Part shown: positions 13,708 through 22,372 of the stretch, one piece after another
How positions within the stretch are numbered: the stretch's first letter is position 1
How the letters are laid out: every line of letters starts with the position of its first letter
Source: a virus
Strand: one strand, 5' to 3'
Length of the DNA stretch: 37,869 nt
Virus record (IMG/VR): IMGVR_UViG_3300046367_000068
Span: 1 to 37,869 of that record
Program-made: the position numbers and the translations under genes
The notes under the pieces: generated by a model
Databases searched by the model: none
Told to the model about the DNA's origin: nothing
What the model saw: only the letters and a program-made list of their open reading frames with translations

Positions 13708-16700
13708 ATGGCAATCGTTTTAAAAGACCGAGTAAAAGAAACCACGACGACCACAGGCACAGGTAGTTTTACGTTAGCCGGTGCAGTTGGCGGGTTTCAA
13801 TCGTTCGCTGCTGTCGGTAACGGCAACATCACATACTACGCCGCTGTTGACCCCACCACTGGCGACTGGGAAGTTGGTAAGGGTACGTACTCCACGACCG
13901 GCCCAACACTGACCCGCGACACAGTTTATGAGTCAAGCGCAGCAGGCGCGAAGATCGGTTTCGGTGCAGGCCCCAAGGATGTGTTTGTCACGTACCCTGC
14001 CGAGCGTGCAATCTATGAAGAGCCCAACGGCAACACACTGATTGATGGCGGTCCGTTGACCATAGTTGGAGCGGGCGTTACTGGGTACACAAGTTTTTCT
14101 GCCGTTCTCGCGGAAATGTACGCAGACGTAGATTCGTTTGCACAGGTGTACGCCCAAAACTTAAACGATGGGTCTAACGCTTCCGCCGACTTTGTTGCGT
14201 ACAACGATCTTGGGGACGGCGTAAATAACTTTGTGGACATGGGCATTAACAGCTCGAACTACACGTCGGTTGACTACCCGATCTTTACGCCCAACTCGGC
14301 TTACCTGTTCAATGATGGCGGCGAGTTGTTTATTGGTAGCGCCACGGACGACGTGGTGTTGTTCGCTGGCGGAACGGATGTGGCCGATGAGGCTGTTCGG
14401 ATTGACAAAACAACCAAAGCGCTTACTGCTGTTGGAGCTTTGAACCTTGGCGGCGCACTAGATGTCACCGGTGCAGCGGTGTTTGGCTCGACCGTGTTGT
14501 TGAACGCGGACCCAACGCTTGCTTTGCAAGCCGCCACCAAAGCGTATGTTGACAACGCGACTTCAAACGGTTTCCACGTCCACACGCCCGTGCTCGTGGC
14601 TACGACAGGCAACCTAACTGCAACGTATAACCAACCCGGCGGCGCTGGGGTAGGTGTTGGCGCTACGCTGACAAACTCGGGCACGCAGGTAGCGCTTTCA
14701 ATTGATGGCGTGGCTATGGCCACTAACAACCGTGTGTTGGTGTGGCAGCAAACTTCTGGTTTGCAAAACGGTATTTACGTTGTTACTACCGTAGGTTCAG
14801 GCTCAACAAACTGGGTGTTAACTCGCTCGGCAGATGCGGATACTTCTTCGGAAGGCGACCCCAATTCAATCGGTGGTGGTGACTATTTCTTCGTTGATAG
14901 CGGCGCAACGCTTGGGTACCACTCGTACATTTGCGTCAACACGTCAACAATTACGTTCGGTACAACTTCAATTGACTTTAACGAGTTTAGCTCTGTACCC
15001 GCATACACAGGCGGCACAAACATCACCGTTGACGGGCAGGTAATCAACGTATCCGGCACCATCGCGGCCACCTTGGGCGGTACAGGCACAAGCACAGTCA
15101 CAACCGGCGACCTGCTCTACGGCTCTGGAACCAACACATGGAGCAAGCTGGCTGCCGGGGCGGGGTACAAGTCTCTGGTGATGAACGCTGGTGGCACAAA
15201 CGTTGAGTGGAACGCTGTTGCCTTGAACCAATCGGGTGCGGTGTCGGGCGCTCTCCCCGCTACAAACGGGGGTACAGGCCAAGCTGCGTACGCAGTGGGC
15301 GACACGCTGTACTCCGGCGCAACCAACACTTTGGCCAAACTTGCCGGAAACATAACCACAACCAAGAAGTTCTTGGGCCAGACTGGTACTGGCTCGGCAT
15401 CGCAAGCGCCTGTGTGGGAGCAACCTGCGGCGTCTGACATCACGGGTTTGGCCCCTTCGGCCACAACGGACACGACCAATGCTGCAAACATCACATCGGG
15501 CACGCTCCCATCTGCGCGTCTTAATGGCGGCTACACGGGCATTACCGGAGTTGGTACTCTCACTGCTGGTACTTGGAACGGCAGCACTGTTGCTGTTGCT
15601 TATGGTGGCACTGGCCAAGCTTCTTACGCCGTTGGCGACTTGCTGTACGCGGACACGACAACTTCGTTGGCCAAGCTGGCCGACGTAGCCACAGGTAATG
15701 CACTGATTGCGGGTGGTGTTGGCGCAGCGCCTTCATGGGGCAAAATTGGTCTGGCCACTCATGTGTCCGGCACTCTCCCTATTGCCAACGGTGGCACAAA
15801 TGGTTCTGCTGTACCCACTGCTGGCGCGGTGGCTTTCGGTACAGGCACGGCTTACAACTTTAACTCTGCTGGTACATCCGGTCAGTTGCTGACCTCGGCG
15901 GGCGCGGGCACTCCCACATGGACTACCCCGTCTTCTCTATCCGTTGGTACAGCCACAAACGTAGCGGGCGGCGCAGCCAATCAGGTTCTGTACCAGTCAG
16001 GCTCAGGTGCTACAACTTTTGTCACAGCCCCAACAACCGCCGGTACATCGTTGACTTGGAACGGTTCTGCCTTTACATGGTCTACTGCGGGCTCGGCCAC
16101 ACTCCAGAACGACACCAGCACAAACTCGACGTTCTACCCAACGTTCGCAACGACCACCTCCGGCTCGTTCACTGACGCACGCGTGTCGAGCACCAAGCTA
16201 ACGTTCAACCCGAACACGGGCACGTTGGGCGCTACAGTATTTAGCGGCCCATTGACGGGTAACGCCTCCACTGCAAGCCGTGTTACAGGCGGTAATTTAA
16301 ACCCAGCCTCAACCGCTTTTAACAACGCTTTGATCGCAGCTTCTGGCTCGAACCGAGTTGTTACATTCGATGGGAATGGGAGCACGCCATCGGTGTGGTG
16401 GAGTAATGGCACCCGCGCTTATGGCGCTATTGACGCACAAGACCCCGGGCTAACTTTTTGGGCAAACAACGGCTCAAGCTGGCAGCAGCAGATGCAGTTA
16501 AATTATGGCAATGTCACAATCAATACTGACATTCGTTCGCCCATCTTCTACGACAGCAACAACACTGGGTACTACTTAGACCTTGCAAGCACGTCAAGAA
16601 CAAACTACATTTGGTCAGGCACGGGGACATTTGGCGCTAATTCAACAGGAACATTTGGCGGCAATACGTCAGGTTTATCTGGTGTTTCTCAAGTTTTGGA

Positions 16701-18195
16701 AGTTAGAGCCGCAGGCGCGATACCCTTAATGACATGGCACTACGAAAACATAGCAACGCGCCATATCGGTTTGGACTCCAATGGGTTTTTACAGTTATAT
16801 AACCCCAGTGAAGCTGGCGGCTCTGTTTTTCAAGCCAACAACAGCCTTCGCGCCCCCATCTTCTACGACAGCAACGACACTCAGTATTACGTTGACCCAA
16901 ACAGCACTTCTGTTTTAAGCGCGCTTAGGATTGTTAGCAACAACGGTCTTCAGATAGTGGCTTCAAACGGGGCGTTCCAACGGGCAGATAGCCGCAACGA
17001 GTCATCTGACTCTCGAACACATTGGTATGGTATAACCAACGGAGGTGGGACAAGTAATTTCCGCCATGCTTGGTACGATGGCGCGGCCTACTTTAACGTA
17101 ACTGCCAGTGGAAGCATCATAAGCTTTGACCGTAGTGGTAGTGGCGCAGTTCAGTCTGCTGGGGATTTCCGCGCCCCCATCTTCTACGACAGCAATGACA
17201 CCGGGTACTACTTAGACCCTAACTCTACAAGCCAGTCCGCGTTGCGTATCCGTGGCGGTGCTTTGCACGGGCCAAACCCAACATGGGGGGCGTACCTACT
17301 TGTTGGTGGTGATGGCAGACAGGGCTACGTAGACAACAGCAGCACAGCGTCTGTTTGCGCAACAAATGGCAACTTGCACATCGACGCCGCAAGTGGGTTT
17401 GGTACGTACATTAACTTTTATGACGGTAACATAGTTAGCTTTGGCAATGGTTCCGAGTCCACAGTTTCAACCATCAACCCTGACGGCAGCCACCGCGCTC
17501 AAATTTTTTATGACTACAACAACACGGGGTACTACGATGACCCAAGCGGCAGAGGCAGTTTTAACCAAGCCGTATTTGCAAACGGTTTAGCGTTTGGCGG
17601 CGCGTTTGTTTTGTCTGGGTCTGGCGCTACGCTAGATAACAGCACGGGCGCGCGTATGACTGAAAACTACGGCCCCCTTTGGAATTTTTCTAACGGTGCA
17701 ACTTGGCATCATCAAATTATTAACGGTTCTTCGTTGGTTGGGTTTCAGGCAAATGGCGGAAACTTTGGCAACGGCAACATCTTTGCTACAGGAAACATAA
17801 CCGCGTATTACTCTGATGAACGCTTAAAAACAAAAATTACGGCCATTGAAAATGCGCTCGCAAAAGTTAAATCATTGGAAGGCTTCATCTATGTCGAGAA
17901 CGATTTGGCAAGAAGTTTGGGGTACACCAACAATGTCGAACAGGCTGGTCTTTCAGCGCAGCGGGTAAAAGCCGTGTTACCGCAAGCGGTATCAATCGCC
18001 CCGTTTGACATGCAGGGTGTTTCAGAAACAGGTGACGTTATTTCCAAATCAGGAGAGAATTACCTGACTGTAGATTACTCAAGGGTTGTACCGCTTCTTA
18101 TTGAAGCAATCAAAGAACTGTCTGCGCAAGTGGATGATCTCCAAAAAGGATTTAAATTATGGCAATCACATACACATGGGCCGTCACAGGCATGA
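13708..18195 (+). CDS. Long tail fibre with C-terminal S74 self-cleaving chaperone
   Basis: A 1495-residue protein, ATG 13708 behind AAAGG. The N-terminal region is a probable attachment domain (VKETTTTTGTGSFTLAGAVG). Residues about 270-900 have shaft repeats such as LPATNGGTGQAAYAVGDTLY. Four IFYDSNxTGYYxDP motifs begin at residues 943, 1048, 1155 and 1263, a period of about 106. A peptidase S74 domain starts at Ser1369 in SDERLK. In this family the Ser/Lys dyad (here Ser1369, Lys1374) cleaves before the Ser, after the domain has trimerised the fibre. The mature fibre would be 1368 residues, releasing a 127-residue chaperone with a final coiled coil (LLIEAIKELSAQVDDLQKG). It binds host surface receptors. 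The last 37 bases overlap the next gene. Confidence 0.9.
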   Translation: MAIVLKDRVKETTTTTGTGSFTLAGAVGGFQSFAAVGNGNITYYAAVDPTTGDWEVGKGTYSTTGPTLTRDTVYESSAAGAKIGFGAGPKDVFVTYPAERAIYEEPNGNTLIDGGPLTIVGAGVTGYTSFSAVLAEMYADVDSFAQVYAQNLNDGSNASADFVAYNDLGDGVNNFVDMGINSSNYTSVDYPIFTPNSAYLFNDGGELFIGSATDDVVLFAGGTDVADEAVRIDKTTKALTAVGALNLGGALDVTGAAVFGSTVLLNADPTLALQAATKAYVDNATSNGFHVHTPVLVATTGNLTATYNQPGGAGVGVGATLTNSGTQVALSIDGVAMATNNRVLVWQQTSGLQNGIYVVTTVGSGSTNWVLTRSADADTSSEGDPNSIGGGDYFFVDSGATLGYHSYICVNTSTITFGTTSIDFNEFSSVPAYTGGTNITVDGQVINVSGTIAATLGGTGTSTVTTGDLLYGSGTNTWSKLAAGAGYKSLVMNAGGTNVEWNAVALNQSGAVSGALPATNGGTGQAAYAVGDTLYSGATNTLAKLAGNITTTKKFLGQTGTGSASQAPVWEQPAASDITGLAPSATTDTTNAANITSGTLPSARLNGGYTGITGVGTLTAGTWNGSTVAVAYGGTGQASYAVGDLLYADTTTSLAKLADVATGNALIAGGVGAAPSWGKIGLATHVSGTLPIANGGTNGSAVPTAGAVAFGTGTAYNFNSAGTSGQLLTSAGAGTPTWTTPSSLSVGTATNVAGGAANQVLYQSGSGATTFVTAPTTAGTSLTWNGSAFTWSTAGSATLQNDTSTNSTFYPTFATTTSGSFTDARVSSTKLTFNPNTGTLGATVFSGPLTGNASTASRVTGGNLNPASTAFNNALIAASGSNRVVTFDGNGSTPSVWWSNGTRAYGAIDAQDPGLTFWANNGSSWQQQMQLNYGNVTINTDIRSPIFYDSNNTGYYLDLASTSRTNYIWSGTGTFGANSTGTFGGNTSGLSGVSQVLEVRAAGAIPLMTWHYENIATRHIGLDSNGFLQLYNPSEAGGSVFQANNSLRAPIFYDSNDTQYYVDPNSTSVLSALRIVSNNGLQIVASNGAFQRADSRNESSDSRTHWYGITNGGGTSNFRHAWYDGAAYFNVTASGSIISFDRSGSGAVQSAGDFRAPIFYDSNDTGYYLDPNSTSQSALRIRGGALHGPNPTWGAYLLVGGDGRQGYVDNSSTASVCATNGNLHIDAASGFGTYINFYDGNIVSFGNGSESTVSTINPDGSHRAQIFYDYNNTGYYDDPSGRGSFNQAVFANGLAFGGAFVLSGSGATLDNSTGARMTENYGPLWNFSNGATWHHQIINGSSLVGFQANGGNFGNGNIFATGNITAYYSDERLKTKITAIENALAKVKSLEGFIYVENDLARSLGYTNNVEQAGLSAQRVKAVLPQAVSIAPFDMQGVSETGDVISKSGENYLTVDYSRVVPLLIEAIKELSAQVDDLQKGFKLWQSHTHGPSQA
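16534..17547 (+). repeat. Four interspersed FYDSN fibre repeats
   Basis: Near-identical segments encoding RxPIFYDSNxTGYYxDP lie at about 16534, 16849, 17170 and 17494. Copies two and three share the run CGCGCCCCCATCTTCTACGA. Spacing is 315, 321 and 324 bases, and the S74 cleavage codon at 17812 comes 318 bases after the last copy. The regular spacing marks protein modules of about 106 residues that can recombine. Confidence 0.85.
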
Positions 18196-18509
18196 AAGTC
18201 ACCACGGTTGGCAGCGAGGCCAACTACGTTGTTCAAACCTACTGGACCAAAACCGGTAGGGATGAGCACGGAAACACAGGCGTGTTCAGCGGCGCTACGC
18301 CTCTGGCCCCAAACCCAGAGCAGACAGACTTTGTGCCCTACGACCAACTGACGCAAGCCATCGTGCTTAGCTGGATTCAGCCTGCCGTGACCGGCAGCTA
18401 CGAAGAGCACGTCAACGCCGCGATTGCGAAACAAATTGCAGATAAGATCGACCCCGTAACGCAGCCTGATTTGCCTTGGGCAGAGCCTACGCCAACACCA
18501 ACCCCGTAA
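18159..18509 (+). CDS. Small conserved fibre-module protein
   Basis: A 116-residue protein whose ATG 18159 lies 37 bases inside the fibre gene, behind AAAAAGGA (18143-18150). It starts MAITYTWAVTGMKVTTVGSE and continues VVQTYWTKTGRDEHGN, LTQAIVLSWIQPAV and HVNAAIAKQIADK, ending in a PTPTPTP tail. I recognise the first 95 residues from small uncharacterised proteins in phage tail regions. An internal ATG at 18192 would remove the conserved beginning, so 18159 is preferred. Possibly a fibre-associated or chaperone subunit; function unknown. Confidence 0.75.
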   Translation: MAITYTWAVTGMKVTTVGSEANYVVQTYWTKTGRDEHGNTGVFSGATPLAPNPEQTDFVPYDQLTQAIVLSWIQPAVTGSYEEHVNAAIAKQIADKIDPVTQPDLPWAEPTPTPTP

Positions 18510-18518
18510 GGAAAACGC

Positions 18519-18707
18519 ATGGAACCGAAAATCAACATTGGCGAAATCACCATCGCTGAGTACAATATCATCATGAAGCAGCTGACCGTCGGCCAGCTCG
18601 GCGAGTGCATTGACCTGTTCATGAAGATGCGTGAAATCGGCGCAAAAGCCCAGCAAGCAATGCAAGCCCAGCAAGAAACAAGGGCAGTGCCACCACCTGC
18701 CGCGTAA
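18519..18707 (+). CDS. Small helical protein, unknown function
   Basis: A 62-residue protein with AAGGAAA 5-8 bases before ATG 18519. It is amphipathic and helical (LTVGQLGECIDLFMKMREIG) with a Gln/Ala-rich and then Pro/Ala-rich tail. It lies between two fibre-related genes with small gaps. No family is recognised. A clean frame, good ribosome site and tight spacing support translation. Confidence 0.6.
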   Translation: MEPKINIGEITIAEYNIIMKQLTVGQLGECIDLFMKMREIGAKAQQAMQAQQETRAVPPPAA

Positions 18708-18721
18708 GCCAAGGAATTTAA

Positions 18722-19888
18722 ATGTCTAGCACCTACTCACCCGACCTTCGCATTGAACTCATTGGCACCGGCGATCAAGCAGGTGTGTGGGGCGCTACGA
18801 CCAACAACAACCTAACATACGTTCTTGAGCAAGCGATTGCTGGGTATGTTTCGGTATCTGTTGTTTCAGCCAACCAAGCGCTTACGTACCTTAACGGGGC
18901 GTCCCCCGTTGCCGCAGACAACCAGTCTGTCCATGCTTTGCTTGCGCTCACGACAACAACCGGTGCAAACTTCGCTGTCTACGCACCCCCATCGCCCAAG
19001 CAATACACGATCTACAACGCCTCGGCGTACACAGCCACGATACTCAATTCAACCGTCATCGGCAACACCACTGCGGCGGGTACAGGCGTGGCCATCCCTG
19101 CTAGCAAAACAATGACGGTGTGGAGTGACGGTACAAACTTTACCCAGCAGAACACGCACCTGATTGCGCCAACAATTGCCAGCCCAACGCTGACTGCGCC
19201 GGTATTGGGTACGCCAGCCTCTGGGACGTTGACAAACTGTACGGATTTGCCTGTGGGCAGTGGTATTTCTGGTCTAGGTACCGGGGTAGCAGCATTTTTG
19301 GCGACGCCAACAAGCAACACTTTAGCGGCTATTATTTCTAACGAAACAGGTAGTGGGTCTCTTGTATTTAACACCAGCCCAACGTTGGTCACACCTATTT
19401 TGGGTACTCCTACATCGGGCACCTTGACGAACGCTACCGGGCTTCCACTTACAACCGGCGTTACTGGCACGCTTCCCGTAGCCAATGGTGGTACAGGCTC
19501 AACATCGGCTTCAACAGGTACAGGCGGCGTTGTTTTATCAAACAGCCCCACGCTGGTAACCCCAGCTTTGGGTACGCCTTCAGCTTTGGTAGGCACAAAT
19601 ATTACTGGCACTGCGGCGGGGTTGAGCATCGGGGGTAACGCTGCAACAGCGACAACGGCAACCAATGCCACGAACGCAACCAACGCTACGAACGCTACGA
19701 ACGCAACCAACGCTACGAACGCAACCAACGCTACGAACGCCACTCAAATTACAAACAGCGGCGGGTGGAGCGTTACGCCTAGTGGCACAAAGTTGTACTT
19801 TAACTACAACGGCACAAACGTTGCATCGTTAGATTCTTCAGGTAACCTAATTGCGTTGGCGAACATTACTGCCTACGGTACACCATAA
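18722..19888 (+). CDS. Second tail fibre protein with TNA tripeptide repeats
   Basis: A 388-residue protein with AAGGAATTTAA before ATG 18722. The N-terminus YSPDLRIELIGTGDQAGVWG is a module I know from many phage tail-fibre proteins, where it probably forms the attachment domain. The centre has shaft repeats (PTLVTPILGTPTSGTLTNAT, LPVANGGTGSTS). Residues 314-340 are nine Thr-Asn-Ala units, then a short C-terminal tip (GTNVASLDSSGNLIALANIT). There is no S74 or other chaperone domain. It likely forms part of the adsorption apparatus together with the Gly-rich tip protein that follows 9 bases later. Confidence 0.8.
   Translation: MSSTYSPDLRIELIGTGDQAGVWGATTNNNLTYVLEQAIAGYVSVSVVSANQALTYLNGASPVAADNQSVHALLALTTTTGANFAVYAPPSPKQYTIYNASAYTATILNSTVIGNTTAAGTGVAIPASKTMTVWSDGTNFTQQNTHLIAPTIASPTLTAPVLGTPASGTLTNCTDLPVGSGISGLGTGVAAFLATPTSNTLAAIISNETGSGSLVFNTSPTLVTPILGTPTSGTLTNATGLPLTTGVTGTLPVANGGTGSTSASTGTGGVVLSNSPTLVTPALGTPSALVGTNITGTAAGLSIGGNAATATTATNATNATNATNATNATNATNATNATNATQITNSGGWSVTPSGTKLYFNYNGTNVASLDSSGNLIALANITAYGTP
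19661..19741 (+). repeat. Nine 9-bp units coding Thr-Asn-Ala
   Basis: Nine in-frame units from ACC AAT GCC to ACG AAC GCC. Within them the 18-base unit ACGAACGCAACCAACGCT occurs exactly three times (19670, 19697, 19715). Units are multiples of three, so gain or loss changes fibre length without a frameshift. Confidence 0.9.
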
Positions 19889-19897
19889 GGGGCACAC

Positions 19898-20896
19898 ATG
19901 ACACTCCCTGCTTCTGGCGCTCTTTCTATGTCAGCGATTAACGCTGAGTTTGGTCGCGGCAATAATTTAAATTCATATCGCGGTACTGTGTGGTATACCG
20001 ACGCCGGTGCTTCAGGTACGTTTACAAACACTGACTTAGGGTTCAATCAGTTCTACAGTAAACGGCCAACATCGCCGGGTTTTAGTTTTACTATTTCCTC
20101 GCATCAAGTTAACGCAAACCTTCGCACCCTTGCCGTAAACGCAGGCTGGAACCAATCGTCGGCAGTTGTTGCTACGGTAGCTGGGGGAGTTTATATTTAC
20201 TCGTCAGACACAGGGACTCCCGGCTTAACAATCAACGGGTCATGGCCCGGTGGCGTCACGCTTGTTAACAATGGCTACATTATGGGTATGGGCGGCGCTG
20301 GTGGTTATTACTACTTCAGAGGTGGTCTATCCGGCGGCCCAGCGATTAGCCTAGGCGTTAGTTGCACAATCACAAACAACTCCTATATCGGGGGTGGCGG
20401 TGGCGGCGGCGTAGGTATCAACTATGACGATTGCCCCGGAGGTGGTGGCGGTGCTGGTGGCGGCGCTGGCGCTCCTTCTTATTTTGGTGGTTTCGCAGGG
20501 GGCGCGGGAGGTAGCATAGGCTACGCGGGTGACAACGGCGCCTCCATGCCCTACCCCAGCTATAAAGGGGCTTCGGGTGCTGGCGGCGGCGGCGGAAGAA
20601 TTTTCCCCGGTAGCGGGGGTTCTGGCGGCTCCGGAGGCGAAGGTGGATATGGTGGCGGTGCTGGTGGTGGTGGTGGTGGAGCCATCCACCTCGGTGCCGG
20701 TGGTAACGGCGGCTCTGGCGGTAGCGGGGGTGGGCAAGCCAACTCTGCTGGCGGTGGTGGTGGATGGGGCGCTTCTGGTGGTAGCTCCAACGTCAACCCT
20801 TATGGCGGTCCCGGCGCTGGTGGAAAAGCAATTGCTCTTAACGGATACAGCGCTACGCGAAACGGTGGCGGCACCACGTACGGCTCGGTTTCGTAA
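19898..20896 (+). CDS. Glycine-rich adhesin, probable fibre tip
   Basis: A 332-residue protein with AGGGG before ATG 19898. The N-terminus SGALSMSAINAEFGRGNNLN and TDLGFNQFYSKRP is a module recurrent in phage tail-tip proteins. Residues about 125-320 are dominated by Gly runs separated by short variable segments (GGGGGGGVGINYDDCPGGGG, FAGGAGGSIGYAGDN, GGAIHLGAGGNGGSGGSGG). This resembles the polyglycine-II core of T4-like gp38 adhesins, where Gly helices present variable loops to the host receptor. The variable segments here would be the specificity loops. Seen: composition. Inferred: adhesin role and fold. Confidence 0.75.
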   Translation: MTLPASGALSMSAINAEFGRGNNLNSYRGTVWYTDAGASGTFTNTDLGFNQFYSKRPTSPGFSFTISSHQVNANLRTLAVNAGWNQSSAVVATVAGGVYIYSSDTGTPGLTINGSWPGGVTLVNNGYIMGMGGAGGYYYFRGGLSGGPAISLGVSCTITNNSYIGGGGGGGVGINYDDCPGGGGGAGGGAGAPSYFGGFAGGAGGSIGYAGDNGASMPYPSYKGASGAGGGGGRIFPGSGGSGGSGGEGGYGGGAGGGGGGAIHLGAGGNGGSGGSGGGQANSAGGGGGWGASGGSSNVNPYGGPGAGGKAIALNGYSATRNGGGTTYGSVS

Positions 20897-20911
20897 TCAA
20901 CAAAGGCAAAC

Positions 20912-21211
20912 ATGCAAACTTATTACAACGTATTCAACCCCGCTGACGGAACATACCAGCGTGTAGACGACCAAAACCAACTCTTGGACGCTATTGCAGG
21001 CGTTGCGGTAGCTTTTTACGCGCTTCATACGCACAATAACGCTTACGCGGTTGTTGCAGTAGATGCTGACGGCAACGAGAGTTGGACAACCCCAACAGGT
21101 GAGGCTATGTACTCCCCTGCGCAGCTAGAAGAGGCTGCAAGGTCGCGCCTCGCGATGATGGATGCTTTAAAAAACCAAACAGAAATTGGCGTGACACGCT
21201 TAGGAGAGTAA
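20912..21211 (+). CDS. Small fibre-module protein, unknown function
   Basis: A 99-residue protein from ATG 20912, 15 bases after the adhesin stop, with AAAGG upstream. It starts MQTYYNVFNPADGTYQRVDD, has VAFYALHTHNNAYAVVAVD, and ends in a helix (LEEAARSRLAMMDALKNQ). Position directly after a fibre-tip gene is that of fibre-assembly chaperones in other phages, but I see no specific similarity to them. Soluble, no membrane segment or signal peptide. Confidence 0.6.
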   Translation: MQTYYNVFNPADGTYQRVDDQNQLLDAIAGVAVAFYALHTHNNAYAVVAVDADGNESWTTPTGEAMYSPAQLEEAARSRLAMMDALKNQTEIGVTRLGE

Positions 21212-21212
21212 T

Positions 21213-21566
21213 ATGGCGGCACCAACAGTTTCATTTTGCTGTGTATCAAACTTGTGGATTCGCATGATGCATTTTCAAAATGTAGGTGATTGCAACGAGG
21301 GCCATGAGCATAACTTTGACCACGTTACGTTATTGTCAAAAGGCAGTGTTGAGGTAGACGTAGAGGGTCAAAAAACTACGTTTAAAGCGCCACACATGAT
21401 ATATATCATCAAAGGCAAGCGCCATTTTTTAACCGCGCTAGAAGACGATACAGTCGCATCATGCGTCCACGCTGTGCGTAGCGGCGAGCGCGAAGAAGAT
21501 ATTATGGACCCCGAAATGGTGCCAGCAGGTGTCGACTACAACAAAGTCAAACCAGTGGCGTTATGA
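21213..21566 (+). CDS. Cupin-fold protein
   Basis: A 117-residue single-domain cupin beginning at ATG 21213, one base after the previous stop, with TAGGAGAG at 21201-21208. Motif 1 is GDCNEGHEHNFDHVTLLSKG: His31, His33 and, in the position usually taken by Glu, His37, with Gly44 closing the motif. Motif 2 is APHMIYIIKGKRH with His71. The set His31, His33, His37 and His71 could bind one metal ion. Cupins range from isomerases and dioxygenases to sugar-binding proteins, so the reaction cannot be named. It follows fibre genes and precedes the lysis cassette. A role in modifying surface sugars or fibres is only a guess. Confidence 0.75.
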   Translation: MAAPTVSFCCVSNLWIRMMHFQNVGDCNEGHEHNFDHVTLLSKGSVEVDVEGQKTTFKAPHMIYIIKGKRHFLTALEDDTVASCVHAVRSGEREEDIMDPEMVPAGVDYNKVKPVAL

Positions 21567-21598
21567 CATGCAGCTGGAAAAAGTAGAGCTGAATTAAT

Positions 21599-22372
21599 GT
21601 GCTCGACCCATTCAGCCTCCTCATGGTTGCGCAAGGTGCGGTCGCTGCTATCCGCACTGGCTGCCAAATGCTCAGCGAAGGCAAGGCTGATCTTGACAAG
21701 TTTAAAAAGACGGTTGAGAAAGGCGTAGGCGACGCCAAGGCGATCTACAAGGAAGTCACGGGGCTGTGGGGTTGGCTCCAAGGGTTGTTTAAGTTTACAA
21801 AGCCTGCGGATAAGTTTACAAAGCCTGCGGATAAGTTTACAAAGCCTGCGGATAAGTTTACAAAACAAGTCGACGACATCAATGTCGTCGACACACCAAA
21901 AAGTTCTAAGAAGCGCCAGCCAGAACCAGAGCTGACGTACGAGGAGTTCCAAGCGCAGTCGGTGCATGAGATTTGCGAGAACATGAAGGTCTACTTTGAG
22001 GCCATTCGCGCCTTGAAGCAGCACTGCCGGGAGCTTGAGCATGATTCGGCTACGACAGACAAGGTGGCATCAAGTGCGATTGATAGAATCGAGATTGAAT
22101 GGCAACTTAAACAGTTGTCCACACAGGTTCGGGAGGCGATGGTGTACACACCCGAGCATCTAGGGCTGCAAGACTTGTACTCTCGGTTTAACCGGATGTA
22201 TGAGCAGATTTTGGAAGAACAAGAGTTTGCCCGTGATGTTAAGGCCAAGAATGACAGGGATAACGCATGGCAACAAGAACACCGCAAAGAAATACACAAA
22301 GCCAAGCTGGTGTACGCAGTAGCGGTGACAATCGCCCTGTTGGAGATAATTGGACTGTATTTGACACTATGA
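21599..22372 (+). CDS. Membrane-anchored protein of the lysis cassette, with KFTKPAD repeats
   Basis: A 257-residue protein that must start at GTG 21599, because the nearby ATG 21597 is in another frame. The helical N-terminus (LDPFSLLMVAQGAVAAIRTG) resembles small phage proteins found near spanin or holin genes. Residues 65-85 are three exact KFTKPAD heptads plus part of a fourth. A long charged coiled coil follows, and the C-terminus is one membrane helix (residues about 236-256, AVAVTIALLEIIGLYL). The stop overlaps the next ATG. Tail-anchored topology plus position suggest a lysis accessory protein, but no spanin motif is evident. Confidence 0.6.
   Translation: MLDPFSLLMVAQGAVAAIRTGCQMLSEGKADLDKFKKTVEKGVGDAKAIYKEVTGLWGWLQGLFKFTKPADKFTKPADKFTKPADKFTKQVDDINVVDTPKSSKKRQPEPELTYEEFQAQSVHEICENMKVYFEAIRALKQHCRELEHDSATTDKVASSAIDRIEIEWQLKQLSTQVREAMVYTPEHLGLQDLYSRFNRMYEQILEEQEFARDVKAKNDRDNAWQQEHRKEIHKAKLVYAVAVTIALLEIIGLYLTL
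21791..21864 (+). repeat. Three exact 21-bp tandem repeats plus partial copy
   Basis: The unit AAGTTTACAAAGCCTGCGGAT occupies 21791-21811, 21812-21832 and 21833-21853 without a mismatch, then its first 11 bases at 21854-21864. It encodes KFTKPAD. Exact identity at third codon positions indicates recent expansion. Confidence 0.95.

Noticed and set aside
16534-17547. Evenly spaced repeats resembling a CRISPR-like array
   Set aside because: Repeats are in-frame, differ at silent sites, are spaced over 300 bases and encode a known fibre motif; no cas genes.
19012-19743. 243-residue minus-strand frame starting with Ala-Phe-Val-Ala-Leu-Val repeats
   Set aside because: The repeats are the complement of the TNA tandem repeat in the fibre gene; not an independent membrane protein.
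20560-20796. Proline-rich minus-strand frame opposite the Gly-rich adhesin
   Set aside because: Poly-Pro is the complement of Gly codons; low-complexity shadow.
21791-21864. 21-bp direct repeats as replication iterons or attachment site
   Set aside because: They lie in frame in a coding gene, have no AT-rich region or initiator gene nearby and encode a heptad.
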